A DNA stretch of 64,000 bases, taken from NCBI GenBank assembly GCA_958296225.1, contig OY282456.1:2356001-2420000 (forward strand). Reading direction: 5' to 3'. Under the pieces are notes generated by a model. The model saw only the letters and a program-made list of their open reading frames with translations, ran no database searches and was not told the DNA's origin. Of the stretch, positions 8,628 through 15,465 are shown piece after piece (positions within the stretch are counted from its first letter, which is position 1; the number at the start of each line of letters is the position of its first letter). The position numbers and the translations under genes were made by a program. The stretch is from an uncultured Dehalococcoidia bacterium (GTDB taxonomy: Bacteria; Chloroflexota; Dehalococcoidia; Lucifugimonadales; UBA3495).

Positions 8628-9506
8628 CTAGCGGGTGAAAAATTCGTGGAGCAGACGATAGGCTTCGTCGGGCAGCTCCTCGGCGATGTAGTGGCCGCAG
8701 GGCAGCGACCGGCCTTCAACGTTGTTGGAGTAATTTTGCCACACTCCCAGCACGTCCTGAGTGCGGCCCACGTAGCCGGTTTCGCTCCACAGGGCCAGGT
8801 GGGGGCAATTCACCTTGTTGTCGAAATCTGCTTCATCGTGCTCCAGGTCGATGCTGGCGCCGGCCCGATAGTCCTCGCAAGCGCCGTGGATGGCCGCCGG
8901 GTCGTTGAAGCAGCGGACGTATTCCTCAATGGCTTCGGGCGGAAACACCGTTTCGGCGTTGTCAACCCGCATAAACCGGGAGCGGATGAAGTAGTCGGCA
9001 TCGGCGCCAATCACCCGCTCGGGGAAATCGTAGGGCTGAATCAGAAAGAACCAATGGTAGGTGTTGGTCGCCATCGCCTGGTTCACGATGCTGAACATAT
9101 GGCGTGTCGGCACGATGTCCAGGGTAGCCAGTTTGCGGACGCGGTCGGGGTGGTCTTTGGTCAGGCGATGGGCGACGCGCGCGCCCCGGTCGTGGCTGCC
9201 GAGAAAGAAGGAGTCGAACCCCAGGCTTGCCATGGCGTCAACCTGGTCCTGGGCCATCGCGCGCTTGGAGTAGTTGAGGTGTTGGGCGTCGCCGTGGGGT
9301 TTGCCGCTGTCGCCATACCCCCGCAAATCCGCCGCCACCACCGTAAAATCTGCGGCCAGGCGGGGCGCAATCTTGTGCCACATAGTATGCGTCTGCGGGT
9401 AGCCGTGCAGCAGGAGCAAGGGCGGCCCGCTGCCGCCTTTCACCAGGTTGACGGTGGCGCCGCCGGTTTCAATTTGCAGCTGCTCAAATCCTTCAAACAT
9501 TGCCAT
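8628..9506 (-). CDS. Alpha/beta hydrolase, fluoroacetate dehalogenase-like
   Basis: 292 aa. The core reads RGYGDSGKPHGDAQH, then HLNYSKRAMAQDQVD, SHDRGARVAHRL and THRIPTxxMF-like LDIVPTRHMF, the layout of haloacetate dehalogenases. Nucleophile Asp106 and carboxylate-binding Arg107 and Arg110 occupy the D-R-x-x-R pattern of bacterial fluoroacetate dehalogenase. His151-Trp152 (YHWFF) and Tyr213 (CEDYRAG) match its halide pocket, and GHYIAEE near the C-terminus supplies the catalytic His. This supports C-halogen or C-F hydrolysis of short haloacids, though epoxide hydrolases share the fold. Two start codons (9506 and 9500) follow GAGGGGGAG. The first 37 bp of the gene and its upstream region are duplicated at 10329-10448. 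Confidence 0.8.
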   Translation of the reverse strand: MAMFEGFEQLQIETGGATVNLVKGGSGPPLLLLHGYPQTHTMWHKIAPRLAADFTVVAADLRGYGDSGKPHGDAQHLNYSKRAMAQDQVDAMASLGFDSFFLGSHDRGARVAHRLTKDHPDRVRKLATLDIVPTRHMFSIVNQAMATNTYHWFFLIQPYDFPERVIGADADYFIRSRFMRVDNAETVFPPEAIEEYVRCFNDPAAIHGACEDYRAGASIDLEHDEADFDNKVNCPHLALWSETGYVGRTQDVLGVWQNYSNNVEGRSLPCGHYIAEELPDEAYRLLHEFFTR

Positions 9507-9589
9507 TTGCTCCCCCTCAAGTACGATGATTGCCGGTTACATAATGCTGGGATAAGCCGGCATTGTAAATACCCAAGCGGCCGCCGGTA
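9470..9589. repeat. 120-bp direct repeat, copy 1 (5' end and upstream region of the dehalogenase gene)
   Basis: Matches 10329-10448 at a constant 859-bp offset without indels; four mismatches were seen by eye. It covers the first codons of the hydrolase, its ribosome-binding site and about 80 bp upstream. It marks the left border of a 739-bp segment of gene remnants. Confidence 0.9.
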
Positions 9590-9728
9590 GCGTTGCAATT
9601 CAGGTGGTTGGAGTCCGTTTTTTACAGGGATGGACAGGATGGACAGGATTTTTTTGATTGGGACTTGGCGGATTCCGGCGAAAGTCGGAATGACGACAAG
9701 GTACGACCACCTAAATTGCAACGCTACC
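9586..9728. mobile_element. Candidate MITE-like element with 23-bp inverted ends
   Basis: The left end ggtagcgttgcaatt.aggtggt (9586-9608) recurs as its reverse complement at 9706-9728 with one mismatch. The interior holds a copy of the dispersed repeat (acagggatggacaggatgg ... attccggcgaaagtcggaat). There is no coding capacity. The element begins exactly where the 120-bp direct repeat ends. Calling it a MITE is an inference from its size and termini. Confidence 0.5.
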
Positions 9729-9870
9729 GCAAGGTTGGCGGAAATGGTGGTTGACAAGACCGCTGCAAAGCGGTAGCGTGGCTGTATCGCCCCTTGAGAG
9801 TACGCTCCGTCCCTCGATAATTCTGGACGAGCCGAAATCCTGGGGCATATTTTTGTCGGAGGTTATAACG

Positions 9871-10199
9871 ATGGCAAGCGTAGCAATACTGATTGACGGC
9901 AGCTTTTTCTTAGCGTTGACGACCTGACGGATGATGACTTCAGCCTAGGGTTTCAGCAGAAAGCGGTTGATATGCGAATCGGGCTGGACATAGCCTCAAT
10001 CACGCTGAAAAAGCAGGCCGACACCATCGTCCTGGTCACCGGAGACAGCGACTTTGTGCCGGCGGCTAAACTGGCCCGGCGGGAAGGTGTGCGGATTATC
10101 CTCGACCCACTCTGGCACAATGTTGCTCCTGATTTGCATGAGCATATCGACCTACTGCATTGCCCGTTCCCGCGGCCAGGGGCGAAGCAAATGCCGTAG
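9871..10199 (+). pseudogene. NYN-domain (LabA/DUF88-like) protein, internally deleted and frameshifted
   Basis: An ATG at 9871 begins MASVAILIDGSFFL, the start of a PIN-like NYN RNase. That frame stops after ALTT. Another frame continues DDLTDDDFSLGFQQKAVDMR, then IGLDIASITLKKQADTIVLV, TGDSDFVPAAKLARREGV and ILDPLWHNVAPDLHEHID to a stop at 10199. Intact relatives have well over 50 residues between the FFL and DDL parts, so there is both a deletion and a shift near 9911. The acidic residues IDG, GLDI and TGDSDF survive. The gene is almost certainly dead. Confidence 0.85.
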
Positions 10200-10217
10200 G
10201 GCTGCTCGCAGGGGCAA

Positions 10218-10283
10218 CACCTGACCGAACTGCCGCCCGGCGTGTTTGGCGGCCTAACTAATCTGCAATCGCCGGAGTTGTGA
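10218..10283 (+). pseudogene. Leucine-rich-repeat gene remnant
   Basis: The frame reads HLTELPPGVFGGLTNLQSPEL then stops. LxxLPxGxFxGLTNL is a canonical leucine-rich repeat. No start or further repeats remain, so this is a fragment of a larger LRR protein gene next to the NYN remnant. Confidence 0.6.
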
Positions 10284-10328
10284 GATAACCCCGGCGCGGA
10301 CTTCACGCCGGCCCGGTTACGGCAATAA

Positions 10329-10448
10329 CAATTTGCAGCTGCTCAAATTCCTCAAACATTGCCATTTGCTCCCCCTCAAGTACGATGATTGCCGGTTACA
10401 TAATGCTGGGCTAAGCCGGCATTGTAAATACCCAGGCGGCCGCCGGTA
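10329..10448. repeat. 120-bp direct repeat, copy 2 (orphan 5' end of the dehalogenase gene)
   Basis: A near-identical copy of 9470-9589. It has the ribosome-binding site and start codons of the hydrolase but no gene body behind it. It closes the segment containing the MITE-like element, NYN remnant and LRR remnant. Confidence 0.9.
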
Positions 10449-10577
10449 TTTTCACGGGCCGCCGGCGGCAGTTGAACGCGGCGGCCCGGTTGGCCCGGTT
10501 ATGATAAATTAGACCGGCAGATATAATCGGCAAACATACCGGGGCGACGCTTTATCATCGCCCGGAGGCAGCGCGCT

Positions 10578-10868
10578 ATGGACTGGCAGCAGCACATCGT
10601 CACCGACCCGGCTATACTGGATGGGCGGCCGGTGATAAAAGAAACCCGCACCTCGGTAGAACTCATTATGGAGTTTAAAGCCGACGGTTCCGGCGACTCC
10701 GAAATCCTCGAGTACTACCCCCACCTGACGGCGGAGGTTTTGGAAGCCTGCGCTGCCTACGCCGACGCCCACGGGATAGTGGCTTATGCCGATTGGGATA
10801 CCGAGTTATGCCCGTATCACGGCCATAATGCGCTTCCGGCAGAAACTGACTTGCCGCGGCGGGGCTGA
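10578..10868 (+). CDS. DUF433 family protein (likely antitoxin)
   Basis: 96 aa. The opening HIVTDPAILDGRPVIKETRT is the DUF433 signature (x-DPxxxxGxPxIxGTR), followed by the winged-helix part SGDSEILEYYPHLTAEVLEA and AAYADAHGI. GGAGG lies 8 nt upstream. DUF433 proteins usually precede a DUF5615 PIN-like toxin; here only a 24-codon remnant of the toxin follows 11 nt downstream. The antitoxin role is inferred from that pairing. The tail after residue 75 is longer than usual. Confidence 0.8.
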   Translation: MDWQQHIVTDPAILDGRPVIKETRTSVELIMEFKADGSGDSEILEYYPHLTAEVLEACAAYADAHGIVAYADWDTELCPYHGHNALPAETDLPRRG

Positions 10869-10879
10869 CCGGGTGTCTT

Positions 10880-10954
10880 GTGCGCTGCCTGGCCGATGAA
10901 AACCTGCCCCCGGCAGCCCGGCGCGCTTTGACAGCGGCGGCGCCGCCCGTGTAA
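10880..10954 (+). pseudogene. DUF5615 (PIN-like) toxin remnant
   Basis: A GTG-initiated frame reads VRCLADENLPPAARRAL then TAAAPPV and a stop. DENLPP is the N-terminal hallmark of DUF5615 toxins, normally around 110 aa. The rest is missing. It directly follows the DUF433 gene, as expected for the toxin of the pair. Confidence 0.65.
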
Positions 10955-11028
10955 GTTGGGGGCAACGCCGGCCCGATGCCGCGCGACAAGCCGGCGGCAA
11001 GCACAGTCAATCCACATTGAGAGCAACG

Positions 11029-12264
11029 ATGACTACTACCATCGCCACTTATGACATCGCACATTACCTTGACGACGCCCGGCGCTTCGCCGCTCAGACC
11101 GCCGTTGACGCCGACCGCATCGATGCGGAGCGGCAGATGCCGGCCAAACTGGCCCACGATATGGCCGACGCCGGCTTTTTCCGCCTGCTGCTGCCCCGCG
11201 CTTTGGGCGGCGCCGAGCTGGCCCATCCCGATTTCCTGAAAATACTGGAGCTGTTCGCCGGCGTGGATGCCAGCGTTGCCTGGTGTCTGAATCAGAACAA
11301 CGTCTTTGCCACCAGCGCGTCGCGGATGCCCATTGCTACCGCCCACGAAATTTGGGACGAACCCCGCGCCGTGGTCACCAACGGCCCGCCCACCGCTATC
11401 TGCAAAGCGGCGCCGGCCCCCGGCGGCTACCGGCTCAATGGGCGCTGGAACCTGAGCAGCGGCAGCGACCACGCCACCTGGATTGCGGCGCTGGCGCCGG
11501 TGGTGTCTCTCAACGGACAAGACGGGGACGGACAAAACGCGGACGGGCAGAACGGGGACGGACCAAATGCGGACGGGCAGAAGGGCGCCGCCGGCCGCCG
11601 GCAAGGCCCGCGCATTTTGCTGATGCCCAAAGAGCAAGTGCGAATAGTGGACTCGTGGCAGGTGTCGGGACTGCGGGGCACGGGCAGTTTCAGCTTTGAT
11701 GTGGATGATTTGTTCATCCCGGAGGAACGCACCTATATCCAGGATGGCGAGCCGTGGGCCGACGGGCCGCTGTACGTCATTCCGCGAACGCTGCTGTTCG
11801 CCACCGGATTTGCCACCGTCGCGCTGGGCGTGGCCGGCAAGAGTCTGGACATTGCTATTGAAGTCGCCGGCGCCAGGATGCCCTACCGCTCCGGCATCCT
11901 GCTGCGCGACCAGCAAACCACCCAGCGCGCCATCGGCGAGGCCCACGCGCTGCACAGCTCCGCGCAGGCGTTTCTGCGGGACGCCGCCGCCGCCGTCTGG
12001 GACGCGGCATATAGCCAAGGCGGGCTAACCACCGAGCAGCGCATCCGGCTGCGGGTGGCCGCCACCCACGCCATCCGCACGTCGGCGCAGGTGGTGGACA
12101 GCGCCTATACCCTCTGCGGCGCGGGCGCGATTTTCCAATCCAACCCCATCCAGCGCCGGTTCCAGGATATGCACGTGATTACCCAGCACGTGCAGGGCCA
12201 CTACGTCCATTACGAAACGGCGGGCCAGTTCCTTTTGGGACTGGAACCGCAAGGGGCATTCTAG
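11029..12264 (+). CDS. Acyl-CoA dehydrogenase-fold flavoprotein, probable two-component monooxygenase (HpaB/IacA-like)
   Basis: 411 aa. The ATG at 11029 has GAGAG 5 nt upstream and was chosen over an in-frame TTG at 11017. Sequence features are MPAKLAHDMADAGFFRLLLP, GGAELAHPDFLKILELFAGV, DASVAWCLNQNN, RGTGSFSFDVDDLFIPEE and a C-terminal GAIFQSNPIQRRFQDMHV. This is the group of acyl-CoA-dehydrogenase-like, flavin-dependent oxygenases acting on aromatic or heterocyclic compounds rather than true acyl-CoA dehydrogenases. Residues about 163-186 hold a GQNGD-type pentapeptide repeat not expected in the family. The hydantoinase follows after 15 nt, suggesting one operon for a ring compound. Confidence 0.75.
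   Translation: MTTTIATYDIAHYLDDARRFAAQTAVDADRIDAERQMPAKLAHDMADAGFFRLLLPRALGGAELAHPDFLKILELFAGVDASVAWCLNQNNVFATSASRMPIATAHEIWDEPRAVVTNGPPTAICKAAPAPGGYRLNGRWNLSSGSDHATWIAALAPVVSLNGQDGDGQNADGQNGDGPNADGQKGAAGRRQGPRILLMPKEQVRIVDSWQVSGLRGTGSFSFDVDDLFIPEERTYIQDGEPWADGPLYVIPRTLLFATGFATVALGVAGKSLDIAIEVAGARMPYRSGILLRDQQTTQRAIGEAHALHSSAQAFLRDAAAAVWDAAYSQGGLTTEQRIRLRVAATHAIRTSAQVVDSAYTLCGAGAIFQSNPIQRRFQDMHVITQHVQGHYVHYETAGQFLLGLEPQGAF
11515..11586 (+). repeat. 15-bp in-frame repeat inside the flavoprotein gene
   Basis: About five units of the type ggacaaaacgcggac encode GQDGD, GQNAD, GQNGD, GPNAD and GQKG. It lies in the middle beta domain, in a probable surface loop. Confidence 0.75.
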
Positions 12265-12279
12265 CGCAGGAGGCAATTC

Positions 12280-13698
12280 ATGGCTGCAAACCGAGTGGAT
12301 ACGGTTATCGTTGGCGGGCAAATCGTCACGTCGTCGCAGGTGTACGAAAGTTCCATCGCCATCGCCGGCGAAAAGATTGTCGCCATTGCCCCGGAACGGT
12401 ATTTGCCGCCGGCCGACGCCTACATCGACGCCGCGGGCAAGTACGTCCTGCCCGGCCTCATCGACAGCCATGTTCACCTGGACGGCCACGATGACTATGC
12501 GCTGGGTTCCCTGGCCGCCGCCCATGCCGGCCTGACCACTCTGGTGCCCTTCGGCACCTACCGGCTGGAGGGCGACGAGACGCTGCCGGAGGCCGTCCAC
12601 CGCACCAGGGAAACTATTGAGCATAGCGCGCTGACCGACTTCGGCTTTCACTTCATCCTGCAAAACCGGCCCCGTATTCTGTCCGGCCTGCCCCAGGCCA
12701 TCGACCTGGGGGTCAAGTCGTTCAAGATGTTTATGACCTACAAGAAGCGCCCCGGCCGGATGTGCGACGACGACTATATCTGTGAGGCTATGGACCTGGT
12801 GGCCCGCGGCGGCGGCGTGCTGCAGCTGCACTGCGAAAGCGGCAACATCATTGAGTATCTGGAAAACAAGCTGCTGGCCGAGGGACACACTCACCCGACT
12901 GACTTCCCGACGGCGTGCCCGGATTGGGCCGAGGAGGAAGCCATCAACCGGGCGGTGAAGATGAGCGCCGCCACCCGCTGCCCGACCTACGTGGTTCACC
13001 TCAGCACCCGGCTGGGCCTGGAGCGCATCAAGCAGGCCCAGAGCCAGGGGCAGCCCGTCTGGACCGAAACCTGTCCCCAATACCTGCTGCTGTCCGACGC
13101 GCAGATGGCCGAGTACGGCCCGCTGGCCAAGATTGGCCCCCCGCTGCGCCCGGAGGACGGCCCCGACCGCGACGCGCTGTGGGAAGGGCTGCGCCAGGGC
13201 CAGGTTTCCATCGTTGCCAGCGACCACTCCCCGCATCCTCAGGAGCTCAAGCAGCCGGGGTGGGATAACATTTTCGTTGACGCCAACGGGATGTCGGTGC
13301 CCTTCGGCGCGCCGGGGATTGAGACCATCGTGCCGCTGATGTACAGCGAGGGCGTGGTGCAGCGGGGCCTGCCCATCTGGTGGCTGGCCCGCGTGATGGC
13401 CGAAAACCCGGCCCGCATTTTCGGCCTGTACCCCCGCAAGGGAGTTATCCAGGTCGGTTCCGACGCCGACTTTCTAATCCTTGACCCCCACGGCGACCGC
13501 ATCGTTACCGCGCGCGACCACCACAGCAACGCCGGCTACACGCTTTTTGAGGGCTGGCAAGTCAACGGCCGGCCCTGGCTGACGATGCTGCGCGGGCAAG
13601 TTCTGCTCAAGGATGGCACACTGCAACAAAACCCCGGCTATGGCACATTCCTGGAAAGCGGCGCCCCCCGCTCGCCCCTGGGCGGGCCGGTTAGCTAG
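12280..13698 (+). CDS. Dihydropyrimidinase/hydantoinase family cyclic amidohydrolase
   Basis: 472 aa. Metal ligands are complete: D62, H64 and H66 in IDSHVHLDGH, the carboxylated lysine K149 in VKSFKMFM, H184 in LQLHCESG, H240 in TYVVHLST, and D315 in VASDHSPH. Length and order match dihydropyrimidinases, D-hydantoinases and allantoinases. AGGAGG lies 6 nt before the ATG. It is just downstream of the flavin monooxygenase-like gene, so the pair may oxidise and open an N-heterocycle; that coupling is an inference. Confidence 0.88.
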   Translation: MAANRVDTVIVGGQIVTSSQVYESSIAIAGEKIVAIAPERYLPPADAYIDAAGKYVLPGLIDSHVHLDGHDDYALGSLAAAHAGLTTLVPFGTYRLEGDETLPEAVHRTRETIEHSALTDFGFHFILQNRPRILSGLPQAIDLGVKSFKMFMTYKKRPGRMCDDDYICEAMDLVARGGGVLQLHCESGNIIEYLENKLLAEGHTHPTDFPTACPDWAEEEAINRAVKMSAATRCPTYVVHLSTRLGLERIKQAQSQGQPVWTETCPQYLLLSDAQMAEYGPLAKIGPPLRPEDGPDRDALWEGLRQGQVSIVASDHSPHPQELKQPGWDNIFVDANGMSVPFGAPGIETIVPLMYSEGVVQRGLPIWWLARVMAENPARIFGLYPRKGVIQVGSDADFLILDPHGDRIVTARDHHSNAGYTLFEGWQVNGRPWLTMLRGQVLLKDGTLQQNPGYGTFLESGAPRSPLGGPVS

Positions 13699-13733
13699 CA
13701 ACGGATGGCCAGGTGGCCGCCGTCCATTGGCCG

Positions 13734-14381
13734 CTACCTGGGCCGCAGCGCATCGGCGTAGGCCCCGCGATAAGACTCGGGCAGCAGCGCGGCAATCCGC
13801 TCCATAACCATATCGGTCACCGAGTTTAGAAGGGGGCGGGTGACAGGGCCCTCCACGTGGGGCGGCGTGAAGGGCGTGCCGATGTTCACTTGCCAACTCG
13901 CCAGCGGCACCGGCATATGCCAGGACGCGAACTTTTCCGAACCGGCGATGCCGACCGGCAGAATGGGCGCCTGGGTTTTCAGGGCCAGCCAGGCCAAACC
14001 CGTGCGCGCCTTTTGCAGCTGAGCCGTGGGGCTGATGCGGCCCTCCGGGAACATCAGAATCGCCTGGTCCTGCTCCAGGGCGCGCAGGGCGTAGCGCAGG
14101 GCTTCGCCGCCGCCCCGCTCCCGGTCCAGGGGCACCGCGCCCACTGCGTTGCAGTAGAAACGCCCGACGGGGTTTTCCCAAAGTTCCTTTTTCGCCAGAA
14201 AGACGAACCGGCGCGGCAGGGCCACCACCAGCGTACCGGCGTCATTGAGCGACAGGTGGTTGCTGGCCACCAGCAGAGGGCCGTAGGGGGGCATTGCTTC
14301 CTGTCCGGTAACGGTCAGCCGGCCGGTCAGGGCCCAAATGACTTGCCCGAAACGGCGGCTGGGTTGATACAGCCAGGCCAT
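13734..14381 (-). CDS. plsC: 1-acyl-sn-glycerol-3-phosphate acyltransferase (PlsC-like)
   Basis: 215 aa. Box I is SNHLSLNDAG (NHxxxxD catalytic pair) and FPEGRISP is box III (the EGxR-type glycerophosphate-binding motif). This fits the membrane-associated enzyme making phosphatidic acid. AGAGG lies 7 nt upstream of the ATG, which is 13 nt past the cmk stop, so it is probably in an operon with cmk. Confidence 0.9.
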   Translation of the reverse strand: MAWLYQPSRRFGQVIWALTGRLTVTGQEAMPPYGPLLVASNHLSLNDAGTLVVALPRRFVFLAKKELWENPVGRFYCNAVGAVPLDRERGGGEALRYALRALEQDQAILMFPEGRISPTAQLQKARTGLAWLALKTQAPILPVGIAGSEKFASWHMPVPLASWQVNIGTPFTPPHVEGPVTRPLLNSVTDMVMERIAALLPESYRGAYADALRPR

Positions 14382-14394
14382 ATTGCTACCTCTG

Positions 14395-15441
14395 TTACAT
14401 TCCCGCCGGATAGTCCAGGCCCGTGGCGGCGCAGATGGCGGATACCACGGCGGCTACGGTTTGGGCCAGGTCAATGCCGTCGGTATTGATGACCACCGCG
14501 CCGTCGGCTGCCACCAGGGGCGAATCGGCCCGCTGCGTGTCCAGGCAGTCCCGGCGGATGGTATCGGCCAGTACCTGTTGGTAGGACACGGCGGCGCCGG
14601 TTTCCCGCAGCTGTGCGAAACGGCGGCGGGCGCGCTCCTCCGGCGAGGCGTCAATATAGAGCTTCACGTCGGCGCCGGGCAAAACCACCGAGCCAATATC
14701 CCGGCCCGCCATTACGATGCCGCCGGCGGCGGCGATGGCGCGCTGCTGGGCAACCAGCGCCGTGCGTACCGCCGGCGCCGCCGACACCGCCGACACGTTC
14801 CGGTCAACCGCCGCCGACACCAGCGCATCGCCCAGCGGGTGCCCGTCAATGACGATGGCCGCCGACCCCGCATCGGTGCCAGCCACGGCAATAATACAAT
14901 TCTCAGCAAGGGCCCCGATAGTCGCCGCATCGGTGACGGGCGCATTGCGGTGCAGAGCCAGCCAGGTCAGGGCGCGGTACATTATCCCGGTATCCAAAAA
15001 ACGCAGGCCCAAAGCCGCCGCCGCCGCCCGTCCCACCGAACTCTTGCCCGAAGCCGCCGGCCCGTCGATGGCAACGGCCGGGGCGTCGATGGCAACGACC
15101 GGCCCGTCGATGGCAACGGCCGGGGCGTCGATGGCAACGACCGGGGCGTCAATGGCAACGGCCGGGGCGTCGATGGCAACGGCCGGGGCGTCGATGGCAA
15201 CGGCCGGGGCGTCGATGGCAACGGCCGGGGCGTCGATGGCAACGGCCGGGGCGTCGATGGCAACGGCCGGGGCGTCGATGGCAACGGCCGGGGCGTCGAT
15301 GGCAACGGCCGGGGCGTCGATGGCAACGGCCGGGGCGTCGATGGCAACGGCCGGGGCGTCGATGGCAACGGCCGGGGCAACGGCCGGGGCGACGGCCGGG
15401 CTTTTGCCGTCAGTTTGCCGGGCAGCAGCGTTCATAGACAC
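14395..15441 (-). CDS. cmk: Cytidylate kinase with a long repetitive N-terminal extension
   Basis: Phosphorylates CMP/dCMP. The kinase begins at about residue 123 with VAIDGPAASGKSSVGR (P-loop), followed by FLDTGIMYRALTWLAL, GRDIGSVVLPGADVKLYIDA and SPEERARRRFAQLR, all family hallmarks; this part is of usual length (about 225 aa). Before it, residues 25-129 are 15 copies of a heptapeptide, mostly VAIDAPA, and residues 1-24 are Ala/Pro-rich. The repeat unit copies the enzyme's own first strand (VAIDGPA). No ATG or GTG lies between the repeat and the P-loop in frame, so the extension appears to be translated. Confidence 0.9.
   Translation of the reverse strand: MSMNAAARQTDGKSPAVAPAVAPAVAIDAPAVAIDAPAVAIDAPAVAIDAPAVAIDAPAVAIDAPAVAIDAPAVAIDAPAVAIDAPAVAIDAPAVAIDAPVVAIDAPAVAIDGPVVAIDAPAVAIDGPAASGKSSVGRAAAAALGLRFLDTGIMYRALTWLALHRNAPVTDAATIGALAENCIIAVAGTDAGSAAIVIDGHPLGDALVSAAVDRNVSAVSAAPAVRTALVAQQRAIAAAGGIVMAGRDIGSVVLPGADVKLYIDASPEERARRRFAQLRETGAAVSYQQVLADTIRRDCLDTQRADSPLVAADGAVVINTDGIDLAQTVAAVVSAICAATGLDYPAGM
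15055..15369. repeat. 21-bp x 15 tandem repeat in cmk
   Basis: Units of the form ggccggggcgtcgatggcaac (plus strand, one base over a unit shown as phase varies) occur at a strict 21-bp period with anchors 15067, 15088 and so on to 15361. Most are identical; a few differ at gacc/gccc positions near the P-loop end. All lengths preserve the frame. Confidence 0.95.
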
Positions 15442-15465
15442 GATTATAGCACCGCGCGGCAGACG

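Noticed and set aside
15055..15369. A CRISPR array
   Set aside because: Units are 21 bp with no spacers and are coding; no cas genes are nearby.
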